In this document: positions 25,710 to 34,388 of the stretch, one piece after another
How positions within the stretch are numbered: the first letter of the stretch is position 1
Layout: each line of letters starts with the position of its first letter
DNA from: an uncultured Lachnospiraceae bacterium
GTDB lineage: Bacteria > Bacillota > Clostridia > Lachnospirales > Lachnospiraceae
Length of the DNA: 64,000 nucleotides
Direction of reading: 5' to 3'
Assembly (NCBI GenBank): GCA_944384125.1
Contig: CALWSF010000004.1
Coordinates: 38,148-102,147 of the forward strand
Notes under the pieces: generated by a model
The model's input: the letters and a program-made list of their open reading frames with translations, nothing else
The model's database searches: none
Told to the model about the DNA's origin: nothing
Position numbers and translations under genes: made by a program

Positions 25710-25865
25710 ATGATGAACTGGAAAGAAATCTGGATGAGCTTGTTTGGAATTTCGGATTTGTGGGGGATTGATATGGGGTTCTGGGCAGCAATAGCTGCCG
25801 TTGCGGTAATTGTGGTTGTGATGAATGTTGTATTCTGGGGAATGAAGCCCGGAAATAAGAATTAA
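25710..25865 (+). CDS. Single-pass small membrane protein next to MgtA
   Basis: A 51-residue protein with GGGAGG nine bases before the ATG at 25710, which favours this start over the upstream in-frame codons. It begins with a Trp-rich amphipathic segment (MMNWKEIWMSLFG), followed by one membrane helix (FWAAIAAVAVIVVVMNVVFWG) and a short basic end. It is the last gene of the mgtA unit. Small single-pass proteins regulate MgtA or MgtB in enterobacteria (MgtS, MgtR), so a similar role is plausible, but there is no recognisable sequence similarity. Confidence 0.7.
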   Translation: MMNWKEIWMSLFGISDLWGIDMGFWAAIAAVAVIVVVMNVVFWGMKPGNKN

Positions 25866-25899
25866 ATTAAGATATCATGGCGGATGGAGACATTAAACG

Positions 25900-25935
25900 G
25901 GCCGGGAACAGAAAATAACATATCTGTTCCCGGCC
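25900..25935. terminator. Hairpin between the mgtA unit and the convergent DUF1836 gene
   Basis: GGCCGGGAACAGA (25900-25912) pairs perfectly with TCTGTTCCCGGCC (25923-25935). There is no good T-run on the plus strand, and only a short one (CCCGTTT) on the minus strand, so termination may be inefficient. Confidence 0.55.
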
Positions 25936-25991
25936 TGCGGCTGAAATATAAAATTATTGAAAAAGAACTGTCAGAAAACTATTAATCGCTG

Positions 25992-26603
25992 TCAGCGGTT
26001 TTTCTTTCCGGAGGGATTTTCCTCTCTCAGCTGTTCCGCCAGAAGCTCAATCATCTGCTTTTTCAGGTAGACATCAAATGCCAGCTCGCAGATGAAAGAA
26101 AAGAGCTGAAGATACTCGCGGTCTTCGCATGTATCATCGGAAAATGTTTCGGAGGCAGCGCGGAATTTTGCCATCACATCTTCCTGAAGACGTTTGCGCT
26201 GCTCGTGTTCCAGGGAGAATACTTCATTGTAAATTGTCTCCAGCCGGGGCAGTGAATCTTCAGAGAAATGGTGTTCGCCGATAGGCTGAAGAATCTGCTC
26301 AATGTCATGAAACGAGAGCACATTTTTGAAGTAATAAATGAATATCAGCATCAGAATGTGGTTTTTTGAATACCGTTTCTTGACGGGCGGCGGCAGCAGA
26401 TTATTCTTGGCATAATTATTGATCATTGTCTTTGTCAGAATTTTTTCTTCTCCCACCCGGCAGGAACCGGCAAGATGCCTGTCCATAAAGGTTGTAACCT
26501 GATCCATATATAAATCGATGGCCGGGATATCATTCGGGTCGATTCTCGTCAGACTGTCTATATAAGCCATCAGCTCCTGAAGGCGTTCTTCATTTGATTT
26601 CAT
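25992..26603 (-). CDS. DUF1836 domain protein
   Basis: A 203-residue protein; ATG 26603 is preferred because the GAGGTG site leaves no room for the ATG six bases earlier. The conserved DUF1836 region is about residues 50-150, with LTKTMINNYAKNNLLPPPVKKRYS and HILMLIFIYYFKNVLSFHDIEQIL. The first of these looks like a MerR-type helix-turn-helix, so a DNA-binding regulatory role is likely. It is divergent from the helicase gene. No specific target is known. Confidence 0.82.
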   Translation of the reverse strand: MKSNEERLQELMAYIDSLTRIDPNDIPAIDLYMDQVTTFMDRHLAGSCRVGEEKILTKTMINNYAKNNLLPPPVKKRYSKNHILMLIFIYYFKNVLSFHDIEQILQPIGEHHFSEDSLPRLETIYNEVFSLEHEQRKRLQEDVMAKFRAASETFSDDTCEDREYLQLFSFICELAFDVYLKKQMIELLAEQLREENPSGKKNR

Positions 26604-26858
26604 AATCATTCACCTCATATGTTATTATATAGTTTTTGATACTAGATGGCAAGGAAAATGTTTTCCGCAGCATTTCATGTCCTTTTGATTTTTATTTTCC
26701 GTGACAGAAACATTAAAATATATTATACTATTATTCTGGCCTGTGAGCGCGGAGGGCATATGGGATATGTCCGGAAAATCCGTCTGTCACAACGGCTGAG
26801 CTGTTTTCCGGAAACGGGCAAACAGCCTGGAAAATGCAGAAAGTCAGAGGGGAATGAT

Positions 26859-29249
26859 ATGGATAAATTTGATACCTTAAATCCGATGCAGCGTGAAGCG
26901 GTTTTCCACACGGAAGGGCCTCTGCTGGTGCTGGCAGGAGCCGGTTCAGGAAAGACGAGAGTTCTGACGCACCGGATTGCCTATCTGATAGAGGAAAAAA
27001 ATGTGAATCCATGGAATATTATGGCGATAACCTTTACCAATAAAGCCGCGGCAGAAATGAGGGAGAGAGTTGATCGGCTTGTGGGCATGGGTTCCGAGAG
27101 CATATGGGTCAGCACTTTCCATTCCTCCTGTGTGAGGATTCTGCGCCGTTACATAGATTATCTGGGCTATGATACCAATTTTACCATCTATGACAGTGAT
27201 GACCAGAGAACACTGATGAAACAGGTATTCAAAAAACTGGATATCGATACGAAGCTTTTCAGAGAGCGGGCAGTATTATCGCGTATTTCCTCAGCAAAAG
27301 ATGAAATGATGGGGCCTGATGATTTTGAGAGGAATGCGGGAGGAGACTTCAGAGAGAGAAAGATTGCACAGCTCTATGCAGAATATCAGAAGGAGCTGAG
27401 AAAAAACAATGCCCTTGATTTTGATGATCTGATTGTCAAGACTGTGGAGCTTTTTGAAAGGGTGCCGGAGGTTCTGGAATATTATCAGGATAAATTTCGC
27501 TATATCATGGTAGATGAGTATCAGGATACAAACCTGGTTCAGTTCCGTCTCGTGGATCTGCTGGCGGAGAAATACCGGAATATCTGTGTAGTCGGCGATG
27601 ATGATCAGTCTATTTATAAATTCAGAGGGGCTAATATTGAAAATATTCTGAGTTTTGAAAAGGCATTTCCGGGGGCGAAGGTTATAAAGCTCGAGCAGAA
27701 TTACCGATCCACGCAGAATATTCTGAATGCAGCCAATGCAGTAATACGCAATAATTTCGGGAGAAAGGACAAGACGCTCTGGACGGCCAACGACGAGGGA
27801 AGCCGTGTGCGGTTTCGTCAGTTTGATACGGCCTATGAGGAGGCGGATGCGATTATCAGGGAGATCCGACGGACGGCGGATACGGAAAACAGACAGTATT
27901 CGGATTTTGCGGTTCTCTACCGGACCAATGCCCAGTCACGCCTTCTGGAGGAAAAATGTATCCTGTACAGTGTGCCCTACAGACTGGTCGGCGGCGTGAA
28001 TTTCTATCAGAGAAAAGAGATTAAGGATATAATTTCCTATCTGAAAACAGTTGCAAACGGACGGGATGATCTGGCGGTTCAGAGAATTATCAATGTCCCC
28101 AAACGGGGAATAGGGGCTGCATCCATCGGAAAGGTAACGATTTATGCCTCTGCCAACGGGATGAGTCTTTATGATGCGCTGCTTCGGGTCAGAGGCGTTC
28201 CGACAATCGGAAAGGCGGCTGACAAAATCGAGAAATTCACAGCCCAGATAGAGGATTTCAGAAAACGGCTCCCGGAACTGTCCATCCAGGAACTGATAGA
28301 GGAGATTCTGGAAAAAACGGGATACAGAAAAGAACTGGAGGCGGAAGGAGAGGTTGAGGCCGAGACACGCCTGCAGAATATAGAGGAGCTGGTAAACAAG
28401 GCTGCCGGTTACAGCGCGTCGGCAGAGGAGCCCACCCTTGACGGCTTTCTGGAGGAAGTTGCGCTGGTTGCCGATGTGGACAGCATGGATGACTCGGAGA
28501 ACAGGGTTGTCCTCATGACACTGCACAGCGCCAAGGGCCTGGAATTTCCCTGTGTGTATCTGAGTGGTCTGGAGGACGGACTGTTCCCGAGCAGCATGTC
28601 TCTGATGTCTGATGATGAGGATGCGGTGGAAGAGGAGAGGCGCCTCTGCTATGTGGGAATCACAAGGGCGCAGGAAAAGCTGACGCTGACGGCGGCAAGG
28701 CAGAGGATGACCAACGGAGAAACCAGGTTTTCGAAGGTCAGCCGTTTTGTGGAAGAGATTCCGGCAGAACTTCTGGCACAGGAAGAGGCTTCATCTGTAT
28801 TCGGGCGCGCCGGAGCCCTGTCGGGGAGAAGCAGCCGGGGAGAGGAAAAAAGCAGCTGGAGTAACGGCGGTTTTAGCGGTATGAATTTTCCGGATGAGAC
28901 AGAAACGGGCTTTGCAGCTTCTTCCTGGAACCGCAGAGACGGCCGGATGAGCGGCTGGGGAAGCGCAGGAGAAAGCAGTCCGGCAAAAGCTGCTTCATAT
29001 ATACAGAGAAAGAGTGCCTATGCTTCTCCTGCGGGAAAACCGGCGCCGTCTTTTGGAAAAACGTTTTCGATTCAGAAGGCCCAGAGCCTTGCTTATGCAG
29101 AAGGGGATCGGGTCCGTCATATCAAATTCGGAGAGGGAACGGTTCAGAAGATTGCGGACGGCGGAAAGGATTTTGAGGTTACAGTAAACTTTGACCGTGT
29201 GGGAGTCAAGAAGATGTTTGCGTCTTTTGCCAAATTAGTAAAATTGTAA
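26859..29249 (+). CDS. pcrA: ATP-dependent DNA helicase PcrA/UvrD
   Basis: A 796-residue superfamily 1A helicase acting in repair and in clearing RecA and transcription complexes. GAGGGG precedes the ATG at 26859; the open frame runs further upstream but that extension has no family counterpart. The Walker A AGAGSGKT is at residues 26-33, motif II VDEYQDTN near residue 222, QxxR-type GDDDQSIYKFRG near residue 245, and motifs V-VI (LMTLHSAKGLEFPCVYL, YVGITRAQEKL) near residues 550-610. The last 50 residues form the Tudor-like YxxGDRVRHxxFGEGTV domain that contacts RNA polymerase. The linker before it is Ser/Gly-rich. Confidence 0.96.
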   Translation: MDKFDTLNPMQREAVFHTEGPLLVLAGAGSGKTRVLTHRIAYLIEEKNVNPWNIMAITFTNKAAAEMRERVDRLVGMGSESIWVSTFHSSCVRILRRYIDYLGYDTNFTIYDSDDQRTLMKQVFKKLDIDTKLFRERAVLSRISSAKDEMMGPDDFERNAGGDFRERKIAQLYAEYQKELRKNNALDFDDLIVKTVELFERVPEVLEYYQDKFRYIMVDEYQDTNLVQFRLVDLLAEKYRNICVVGDDDQSIYKFRGANIENILSFEKAFPGAKVIKLEQNYRSTQNILNAANAVIRNNFGRKDKTLWTANDEGSRVRFRQFDTAYEEADAIIREIRRTADTENRQYSDFAVLYRTNAQSRLLEEKCILYSVPYRLVGGVNFYQRKEIKDIISYLKTVANGRDDLAVQRIINVPKRGIGAASIGKVTIYASANGMSLYDALLRVRGVPTIGKAADKIEKFTAQIEDFRKRLPELSIQELIEEILEKTGYRKELEAEGEVEAETRLQNIEELVNKAAGYSASAEEPTLDGFLEEVALVADVDSMDDSENRVVLMTLHSAKGLEFPCVYLSGLEDGLFPSSMSLMSDDEDAVEEERRLCYVGITRAQEKLTLTAARQRMTNGETRFSKVSRFVEEIPAELLAQEEASSVFGRAGALSGRSSRGEEKSSWSNGGFSGMNFPDETETGFAASSWNRRDGRMSGWGSAGESSPAKAASYIQRKSAYASPAGKPAPSFGKTFSIQKAQSLAYAEGDRVRHIKFGEGTVQKIADGGKDFEVTVNFDRVGVKKMFASFAKLVKL

Positions 29250-29378
29250 CAAGAATTTCGGATTTATTGTTTTTTTACTGTTTTATTTAAAATTCAATAG
29301 TAAAATAAAGAGATTAATGATATAATATAATAGACAAGAATACCGGTGGAAATGCACACGGGAAAGGATGTGAGGTCT

Positions 29379-29666
29379 ATGAATAAATTCGATATGATGA
29401 GCAAAGACGCAATCTCAAGAGTGGAGGAGATTATGAACGCGACAAAGCTGAACGAATTTTTGCACAGAAAAGAGGAAGAGGAGAAGCAGAAGAACTGTAT
29501 TCTCTGGATCCTTGCAATCATCGGCGTAGTAGCGGCCGTAGCGGCTATTGCCTACGGAGTGTACCGTTTTTTTACACCGGATTATCTGGAAGATTTTGAG
29601 GATGATTTTGACGACGATTTTGATGATGACTTTTTCGAAGATGACGAAGAGGATAAGGATCAGTAA
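29379..29666 (+). CDS. Single-pass membrane protein with an acidic tail
   Basis: A 95-residue protein. ATG 29379 follows a GTGAGG site; an upstream GTG in frame is not supported. The N-terminal 40 residues are charged and helical (SRVEEIMNATKLNEFL), one membrane helix follows (CILWILAIIGVVAAVAAIAYGVYRFF), and the last 30 residues are almost all Asp, Glu and Phe. I do not recognise a named family with confidence. Similar short proteins occur beside pcrA in Lachnospiraceae. The acidic tail could bind cations or basic partners. Confidence 0.75.
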   Translation: MNKFDMMSKDAISRVEEIMNATKLNEFLHRKEEEEKQKNCILWILAIIGVVAAVAAIAYGVYRFFTPDYLEDFEDDFDDDFDDDFFEDDEEDKDQ

Positions 29667-29716
29667 GGCGTCGGATAAAATAGACGGACTCTGTGCGGAG
29701 TATAGTGGAAAAGATG

Positions 29717-29766
29717 AAAACGCTGTCCGGGACAGGAAAAGAGGTTCCTGCCGCGGCAGCGTTTTT
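29717..29766. terminator. Bidirectional terminator
   Basis: AAAACGCTG (29717-29725) pairs with CAGCGTTTT around an inner GC-rich hairpin, with T5 at 29762-29766. It separates convergent units. Confidence 0.75.
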
Positions 29767-29804
29767 GTGTTGTAAAGCTGTGAGAAACGGAGTGTGAAAA
29801 TAAA

Positions 29805-30308
29805 TTAAATTTCTTCCAGATAGGATACATAATCCAGAGTTTTCAGCGCTTCTATAAAATCGCCGGCTCTGCGACACTGCTTCAGCTCTCCGGACTGTAT
29901 GGTAAATGCGACGGAAAAGACGCTCAGACCGGAACCCATGTAAGCGGGATTGGCTTCAATATCGTCGACCCGAAGCCCAAGTTTCCGCACGGTCGTGACG
30001 AAGGCAGAGAGGCTTTCTTTATTTTTGAGTTCCAGCTGAATCTCAAAATGTCGGGAGTGTTCCTTCAGGTACGCTTCTATGGAAGGAAGGATGGAAAGGC
30101 AGAGAAATACAGCTGTGAACCCTGCAGCAGCTGCTGTGTAAAAGCCGCTGCCGACTGCCAGACCCAGAAGGCAGTTGCCCCATAGTGCCGCGGCAGTTGT
30201 AAGCCCTTTTACCTTGTTTTTGGAGCTGTAGAAAAAGGAGTTTCCGCTGATAAACGCTACGGCTGTTATTGAAGCTGCCGAAAGGAGCGGCAGGCGGGTC
30301 TGCCACAA
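29805..30308 (-). CDS. MgtC/SapB-like protein lacking its N-terminal third
   Basis: A 167-residue frame that starts only at a TTG. Residues 18-60 (AFISGNSFFYSSKNKVKGLTTAAALW...LAVGSGFY) match the second half of the MgtC membrane domain, and residues 85-165 resemble the C-terminal ACT-like domain. The first 70-80 residues of MgtC, including the conserved acidic residue of the membrane domain, are absent, and a stop in frame lies just upstream. The gene overlaps the end of the antiporter gene by 43 bases. It may be a decayed gene after a deletion, or a short form translated by coupling. The family is linked to Mg(2+) limitation. Confidence 0.6.
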   Translation of the reverse strand: MWQTRLPLLSAASITAVAFISGNSFFYSSKNKVKGLTTAAALWGNCLLGLAVGSGFYTAAAAGFTAVFLCLSILPSIEAYLKEHSRHFEIQLELKNKESLSAFVTTVRKLGLRVDDIEANPAYMGSGLSVFSVAFTIQSGELKQCRRAGDFIEALKTLDYVSYLEEI

Positions 30309-31603
30309 AGCGCAGCAGTTCTGGTATCCAGAGGCTCCTGATGTGATGATTTTACAGATTCACAGACAGGACCGGCCTCGTAGGAGTGTGAGAGGTAGAG
30401 AGACAGCTTTGCACAGGCAGGGCCAATCAGTTCATACAAAACGCTGGAAGCAAGAATAATAGTTTCCAGGCTGTCTCCCATTTCGCCTCCCAAAGTGCGT
30501 GCCCCAAGAGCTGCCAGACCTATGGCGACTCCGGCCTGGGGGATCAGAGCAAGGCCCAGATAATTTCGGACTTCTTTTTTCTTGTGTACCAGCAGGCAGC
30601 CCAGAAAAGCGCCCCCGTATTTTCCTGCAATCCGTGTGAGAAAATAGAGGATCCCAACCAGCAGAAGAGGAATGCTTCCTATGGAGGTGGATGTGTTTAT
30701 CAGGGCATCCAGGCGGAAATTGAGCCCTGAGCGCACAAAAAATAAAAGAAGGATCGGAGGACTGAAATAATTGAGCTGGCGAAATAGCCGGTCATCCTTT
30801 GTGATATTGATATAAATCATCCCCATTGACATACATCCCAGAAGTGGGGATATGTCAAGGGAATCACAGATTCCGCAGAAGGCAAAAAGGAGCGCGACGG
30901 AAATGATGAGACGATTGTCTGTGGAGCGTTTCTGCGGGATCAGAATTTTCAGAAAAATACCGAATACACCGCCCAGAATCAGAGTCATAAGATTCATCAG
31001 TGTGGGACGGATTATATTTCCTGCTTCAAAGATGCCGGAAGAAGCAGCCAGGGCAACTGAGATCGCAGCGCTGTAGGCAATCAGGCCTGCCACATCGTCA
31101 AGAGCCACAACCTGAAGAAGCGTGTCAACGAAATCGCCGGAGGCTCCGGTCTGACGTATTGTCATTACTGTGGAAGCAGGGGCGGTGGCTGAGGCCAGTG
31201 CAGCCAGCACCACAGAAAATGAAAGATTCAGATGCAGCAGAAAATACGCTGTAAAAAATACCGCTGCGGATGCCATACAGGCTTCCAGCACTGTAACGAG
31301 GATAACGGAAATCCCGTTCTTCCGGAGTGTGGAAAAACGAAAAAATTCGCCGGTGGAAAATGCAATGAATGCCAGGGCGATATCTGCTATAAAGTCCATT
31401 CCGTCAACAATGTTTTCCGGCACCAGTTTCAGACAGTACGGCCCAATCAGAATGCCGGCCAGAATATAACCGGTAACGTTGGGAAGTCTGAAGCGCTTGG
31501 TAAGCCTTGTAGCCAGAAAGCCTGAAAACAGCATAAGAGCGACGGAGATGATTACGGATGCCGTGACAGGAAGTTCCATCAGCTTGTCGTGGAGGATAAA
31601 CAA
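30266..31603 (-). CDS. Cation:proton antiporter (CPA2 family)
   Basis: A 445-residue Na(+)/H(+) or K(+)/H(+) exchanger with about twelve helices. The start is taken as TTG 31603, eight bases after AGGAGG; the GTG at 31612 overlaps that site. The helix-5 segment VVALDDVAGLIAYS holds the paired Asp residues, and ASATAPASTVMTIRQTG is a typical CPA2 helix-4 segment. The last 30 residues (from HSYEAG) are hydrophilic and have no family counterpart; they coincide with the overlap with the truncated mgtC-like gene. A LysR gene lies divergently and may regulate it. Ion specificity is unknown. Confidence 0.85.
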   Translation of the reverse strand: MFILHDKLMELPVTASVIISVALMLFSGFLATRLTKRFRLPNVTGYILAGILIGPYCLKLVPENIVDGMDFIADIALAFIAFSTGEFFRFSTLRKNGISVILVTVLEACMASAAVFFTAYFLLHLNLSFSVVLAALASATAPASTVMTIRQTGASGDFVDTLLQVVALDDVAGLIAYSAAISVALAASSGIFEAGNIIRPTLMNLMTLILGGVFGIFLKILIPQKRSTDNRLIISVALLFAFCGICDSLDISPLLGCMSMGMIYINITKDDRLFRQLNYFSPPILLLFFVRSGLNFRLDALINTSTSIGSIPLLLVGILYFLTRIAGKYGGAFLGCLLVHKKKEVRNYLGLALIPQAGVAIGLAALGARTLGGEMGDSLETIILASSVLYELIGPACAKLSLYLSHSYEAGPVCESVKSSHQEPLDTRTAALCGRPACRSFRQLQ

Positions 31604-31640
31604 TGCCCCCACCTCCTTTCAGAAAAATTGCCGGATCGCA

Positions 31641-31725
31641 ATAAAAAAACAGGAGCAGCCTTCTGGCGGAAACAAAGGCGGGCAGAGGCCGGGAAAACCG
31701 GGCTGTGCAGTTCCTGTTTTTTTAT
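31641..31725 (-). terminator. Terminator-like hairpin in the antiporter leader
   Basis: Bases 31641-31654 and 31712-31725 form a perfect 14-bp stem, extended by GCAGCC/GGCTG, with T7 on either strand. It lies between the antiporter start and its predicted promoter at 31744-31772, so it would end antiporter transcripts unless read-through is allowed. Confidence 0.65.
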
Positions 31726-31743
31726 TGAAATTTGATAGGTATG

Positions 31744-31772
31744 ATAGTACACTATAGTTACCATAAAGTAAA
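31744..31772 (-). promoter_or_regulatory. Predicted promoter of the antiporter gene
   Basis: On the minus strand TTTACT (31772-31767) and TACTAT (31749-31744) are 17 bases apart. The predicted start near 31737 lies just before the hairpin at 31725-31641. Confidence 0.5.
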
Positions 31773-31818
31773 ATTATTTTTTTTTAGAGAATCATAAAAA
31801 GAATGGATAGTGATTGAA

Positions 31819-32721
31819 ATGATCGATGCCAAGGCAGAAACGCTCCTGGCAGTTGCGGAATGCAGGAATTTCACAAAAGCTGCTCAGCAGCTTTCCATTA
31901 CACAGCCGGCGGTCAGCCACCAGATCCTGCAGATGGAAAAGGATTTCGGCGTACCTCTTTTTATCAGGAAAAAAGGCGATTTGATCCCTACAAATGAAGG
32001 AAAAATAGCAATAAAATATGCCCGTCGCCTCTGTGCCATGGAGCGAAAAATGCGTATGGAAATTGCTGATGCAAAGCACAATGTCAGCAATATGCGTGTG
32101 GGTGTAACCCATACGTCCGAGAGCAACATGATGATAGAAGTTCTGGCCAGATGCAGCAACGAATATCCGGGCATATGCATTACTATAATTACTGATACCA
32201 TAAAAAATCTTTATGAAAAGCTGGAAGATTTTGAAATTGATATTGCGATTATAGAGGGAAGAAATACAAATCCGGGCTTTAATTCCCTTACGCTGGATAC
32301 GGATTATCTTGTCTGTGTTCTTTCCGTCAATAATCCTCTGGCCAGGCATGCAATGATAAGGCTGGAAGAGCTGAAAAGAGAGAATCTTATTCTCCGGAGC
32401 AGTGCGTCGGCAACGAGAATGCTTTTTGAATCCACGCTGGAGAGCATCAATGAAAGTATATCTGATTTCAATGTGATTATTGAGGTGGACAATGTGGCAA
32501 CTATCAAGGATCTGATCCGCAAGGATCTCGGAGTTTCCATTCTGGCAAAGAGTGCGTGTATGGATGAACTCCGGAAAGGGAAAATCGCAGTGCTTCCCAT
32601 TGAAAACCTGAGCATGATTCGCGATACCAATATGGTTTATCATAAGAGCTTTTCTCATATTGAGTCACTGCAGAACATTGCACGGATTTACAGGGAGACT
32701 GCGCAGAATTACAATCAGTAG
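31819..32721 (+). CDS. LysR family transcriptional regulator
   Basis: A 300-residue LysR-type regulator. The helix-turn-helix is in residues 1-60 (NFTKAAQQLSITQPAVSHQILQMEKDFG), followed by a periplasmic-binding-protein-like effector domain. ATG 31819 is preferred over the in-frame GTG at 31810 since MIDAKAETLLAVAE aligns with the usual LysR start. No strong ribosome site is seen. It is divergent from the antiporter gene, its most likely target. The effector is unknown. Confidence 0.88.
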   Translation: MIDAKAETLLAVAECRNFTKAAQQLSITQPAVSHQILQMEKDFGVPLFIRKKGDLIPTNEGKIAIKYARRLCAMERKMRMEIADAKHNVSNMRVGVTHTSESNMMIEVLARCSNEYPGICITIITDTIKNLYEKLEDFEIDIAIIEGRNTNPGFNSLTLDTDYLVCVLSVNNPLARHAMIRLEELKRENLILRSSASATRMLFESTLESINESISDFNVIIEVDNVATIKDLIRKDLGVSILAKSACMDELRKGKIAVLPIENLSMIRDTNMVYHKSFSHIESLQNIARIYRETAQNYNQ

Positions 32722-32830
32722 GCCGGTCAGACGGCGGAATCTGCATGAAAAATATTACGGAAAATAGCGGAAGGCACACTGCATCCTGTGTGCGGGCTAT
32801 CCGGGAAAACAGAAAGGAATCAGAACAGAA

Positions 32831-34309
32831 ATGAAAAAGGGAGAGATTTATGAGGGAGTTGTGGAGAGAATTGACTTTCCCAATAAAGGAATTGTGACAA
32901 TAGATGGAAACAGGGTGGTTATAAAAAATACTGTACCGGGTCAGAAGGTGCGTTTTTCCATCAGTAAGAAGAGAGGGGGAAAATGTGAGGGCCGTCTCCT
33001 GGAAATTCTGGAGCGTTCCCGCCTTGAGACGGCAGAGGATGTGTGCCCTCATTTTGGAATCTGCGGAGGATGTCAGTATCAGACTCTGCCATATGAGGAA
33101 CAGCTTAAAATAAAAGAAAATCAGGTACGGTCGCTTCTTGATGCGGCATGTCGGGAATATGAGTTTGAAGGGATTATCGGAAGTCCGCAAAAGCAGGGTT
33201 ACCGCAACAAAATGGAGTTTTCCTTCGGCGATGAGGTAAAAGACGGGCCGACAGCTCTGGGCATGCATAAAAGAGGCAGCTTTTACGATGTGGTTACCAC
33301 AGGGGAGTGCCGGATTGTCCATCCTGATTTCTGTCGGATTCTCCTGTGTACAAAAGAATATTTTGATAAAAAAAATATTGGCTTTTATAAGAAGATGCAG
33401 CATACAGGTTATCTGCGTCATCTGCTGGTAAGGAGGGCGGTACGGACAGGAGAAATTCTTGTGGATCTTGTTACGACAACACAGCGGGAACTTCTTGTGG
33501 CAGCCGCTTTTGCGGACTGTACCGAGGCGGATTCGATATCGCAGAGGGAAGAAGCGGGAAGAGAGGAAGAGATCCGACTGCTGTCCGGCTGGGTTGAGCG
33601 GCTGAAGGCATTGTCTCTGGAAGGAACGTTTGCGGGAATTCTGCACACTTCAAATGATACACTGTCAGATGCGGTAAAGGATGAGGGAACGGAGATTTTA
33701 TATGGGCGCGATTACTTTTATGAAGAACTTCTGGGCCTCCGTTTCCGTATTTCCCCGTTTTCCTTCTTCCAGACAAATTCTCTCGGCGCTGAGGTACTGT
33801 ATGAGAAAGTGCGGGAGTATGTGGGAGAGACAAAAGGAAAGGTAGTCTTTGATCTGTACAGCGGAACGGGGACGATTGCGCAGATTCTGGCTCCGGTGGC
33901 AGAACAGGTTGTGGGAGTGGAGATTGTGGAGGAAGCTGTGGAGGCCGCCCGGGAAAACGCCAGACAGAACGGGCTGTCAAACTGCACGTTTCTGGCCGGG
34001 GATGTGTTAAAAGTAGTGGATGAGCTTTCAGAAAAGCCGGATCTGATTGTTCTTGATCCGCCGCGGGATGGTATTCATCCGAAAGCCATCGGAAAAATTA
34101 TTGATTTTGGAGTAAACAGGATGGTTTATGTGTCCTGCAAGCCCACCAGTCTGGCGAGGGATCTGGTAATACTTCAGGAGAGAGGGTACAGGCCCGAGCG
34201 AATCTGCTGTGTTGATTTATTCCCCGGAACGGGAAATGTTGAGACGGCAGTACTCCTTTCCAGAGAAAAAGCTGACCCTGAAAAACAGAAAAATATATAT
34301 CCGGCATAG
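32831..34309 (+). CDS. rlmD: 23S rRNA (uracil-C5)-methyltransferase, RlmD/RumA type
   Basis: A 492-residue SAM-dependent methyltransferase that makes 5-methyluridine in 23S rRNA. An N-terminal TRAM domain (residues 1-60) is followed by an iron-sulfur cluster site with Cys72, Cys78 and Cys81 (CPHFGICGGCQ). The SAM-binding motif DLYSGTGTIAQ lies near residue 340, and the catalytic LDPPRDGIHP and VSCKP blocks near residues 410-435. The ATG at 32831 has a weak GAAAGGAATC-type site upstream. A second gene of the family lies at 62485. TrmA-type tRNA activity is excluded by the presence of the cluster and the TRAM domain. Confidence 0.93.
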   Translation: MKKGEIYEGVVERIDFPNKGIVTIDGNRVVIKNTVPGQKVRFSISKKRGGKCEGRLLEILERSRLETAEDVCPHFGICGGCQYQTLPYEEQLKIKENQVRSLLDAACREYEFEGIIGSPQKQGYRNKMEFSFGDEVKDGPTALGMHKRGSFYDVVTTGECRIVHPDFCRILLCTKEYFDKKNIGFYKKMQHTGYLRHLLVRRAVRTGEILVDLVTTTQRELLVAAAFADCTEADSISQREEAGREEEIRLLSGWVERLKALSLEGTFAGILHTSNDTLSDAVKDEGTEILYGRDYFYEELLGLRFRISPFSFFQTNSLGAEVLYEKVREYVGETKGKVVFDLYSGTGTIAQILAPVAEQVVGVEIVEEAVEAARENARQNGLSNCTFLAGDVLKVVDELSEKPDLIVLDPPRDGIHPKAIGKIIDFGVNRMVYVSCKPTSLARDLVILQERGYRPERICCVDLFPGTGNVETAVLLSREKADPEKQKNIYPA

Positions 34310-34388
34310 TTTTAAGTTAATTTAAGGCAGCAGGATTATCTTATTCGGAGAAACCCGGAGAAAAGGGGAAAATAAGGAGAGGATAATC

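Noticed and set aside
26646-26858. A 71-residue N-terminal extension of PcrA
   Set aside because: PcrA/UvrD proteins begin at MDKFDTLNPMQREAV, and a GAGGGG site precedes that ATG. The extension has no counterpart and covers the divergent promoter region.
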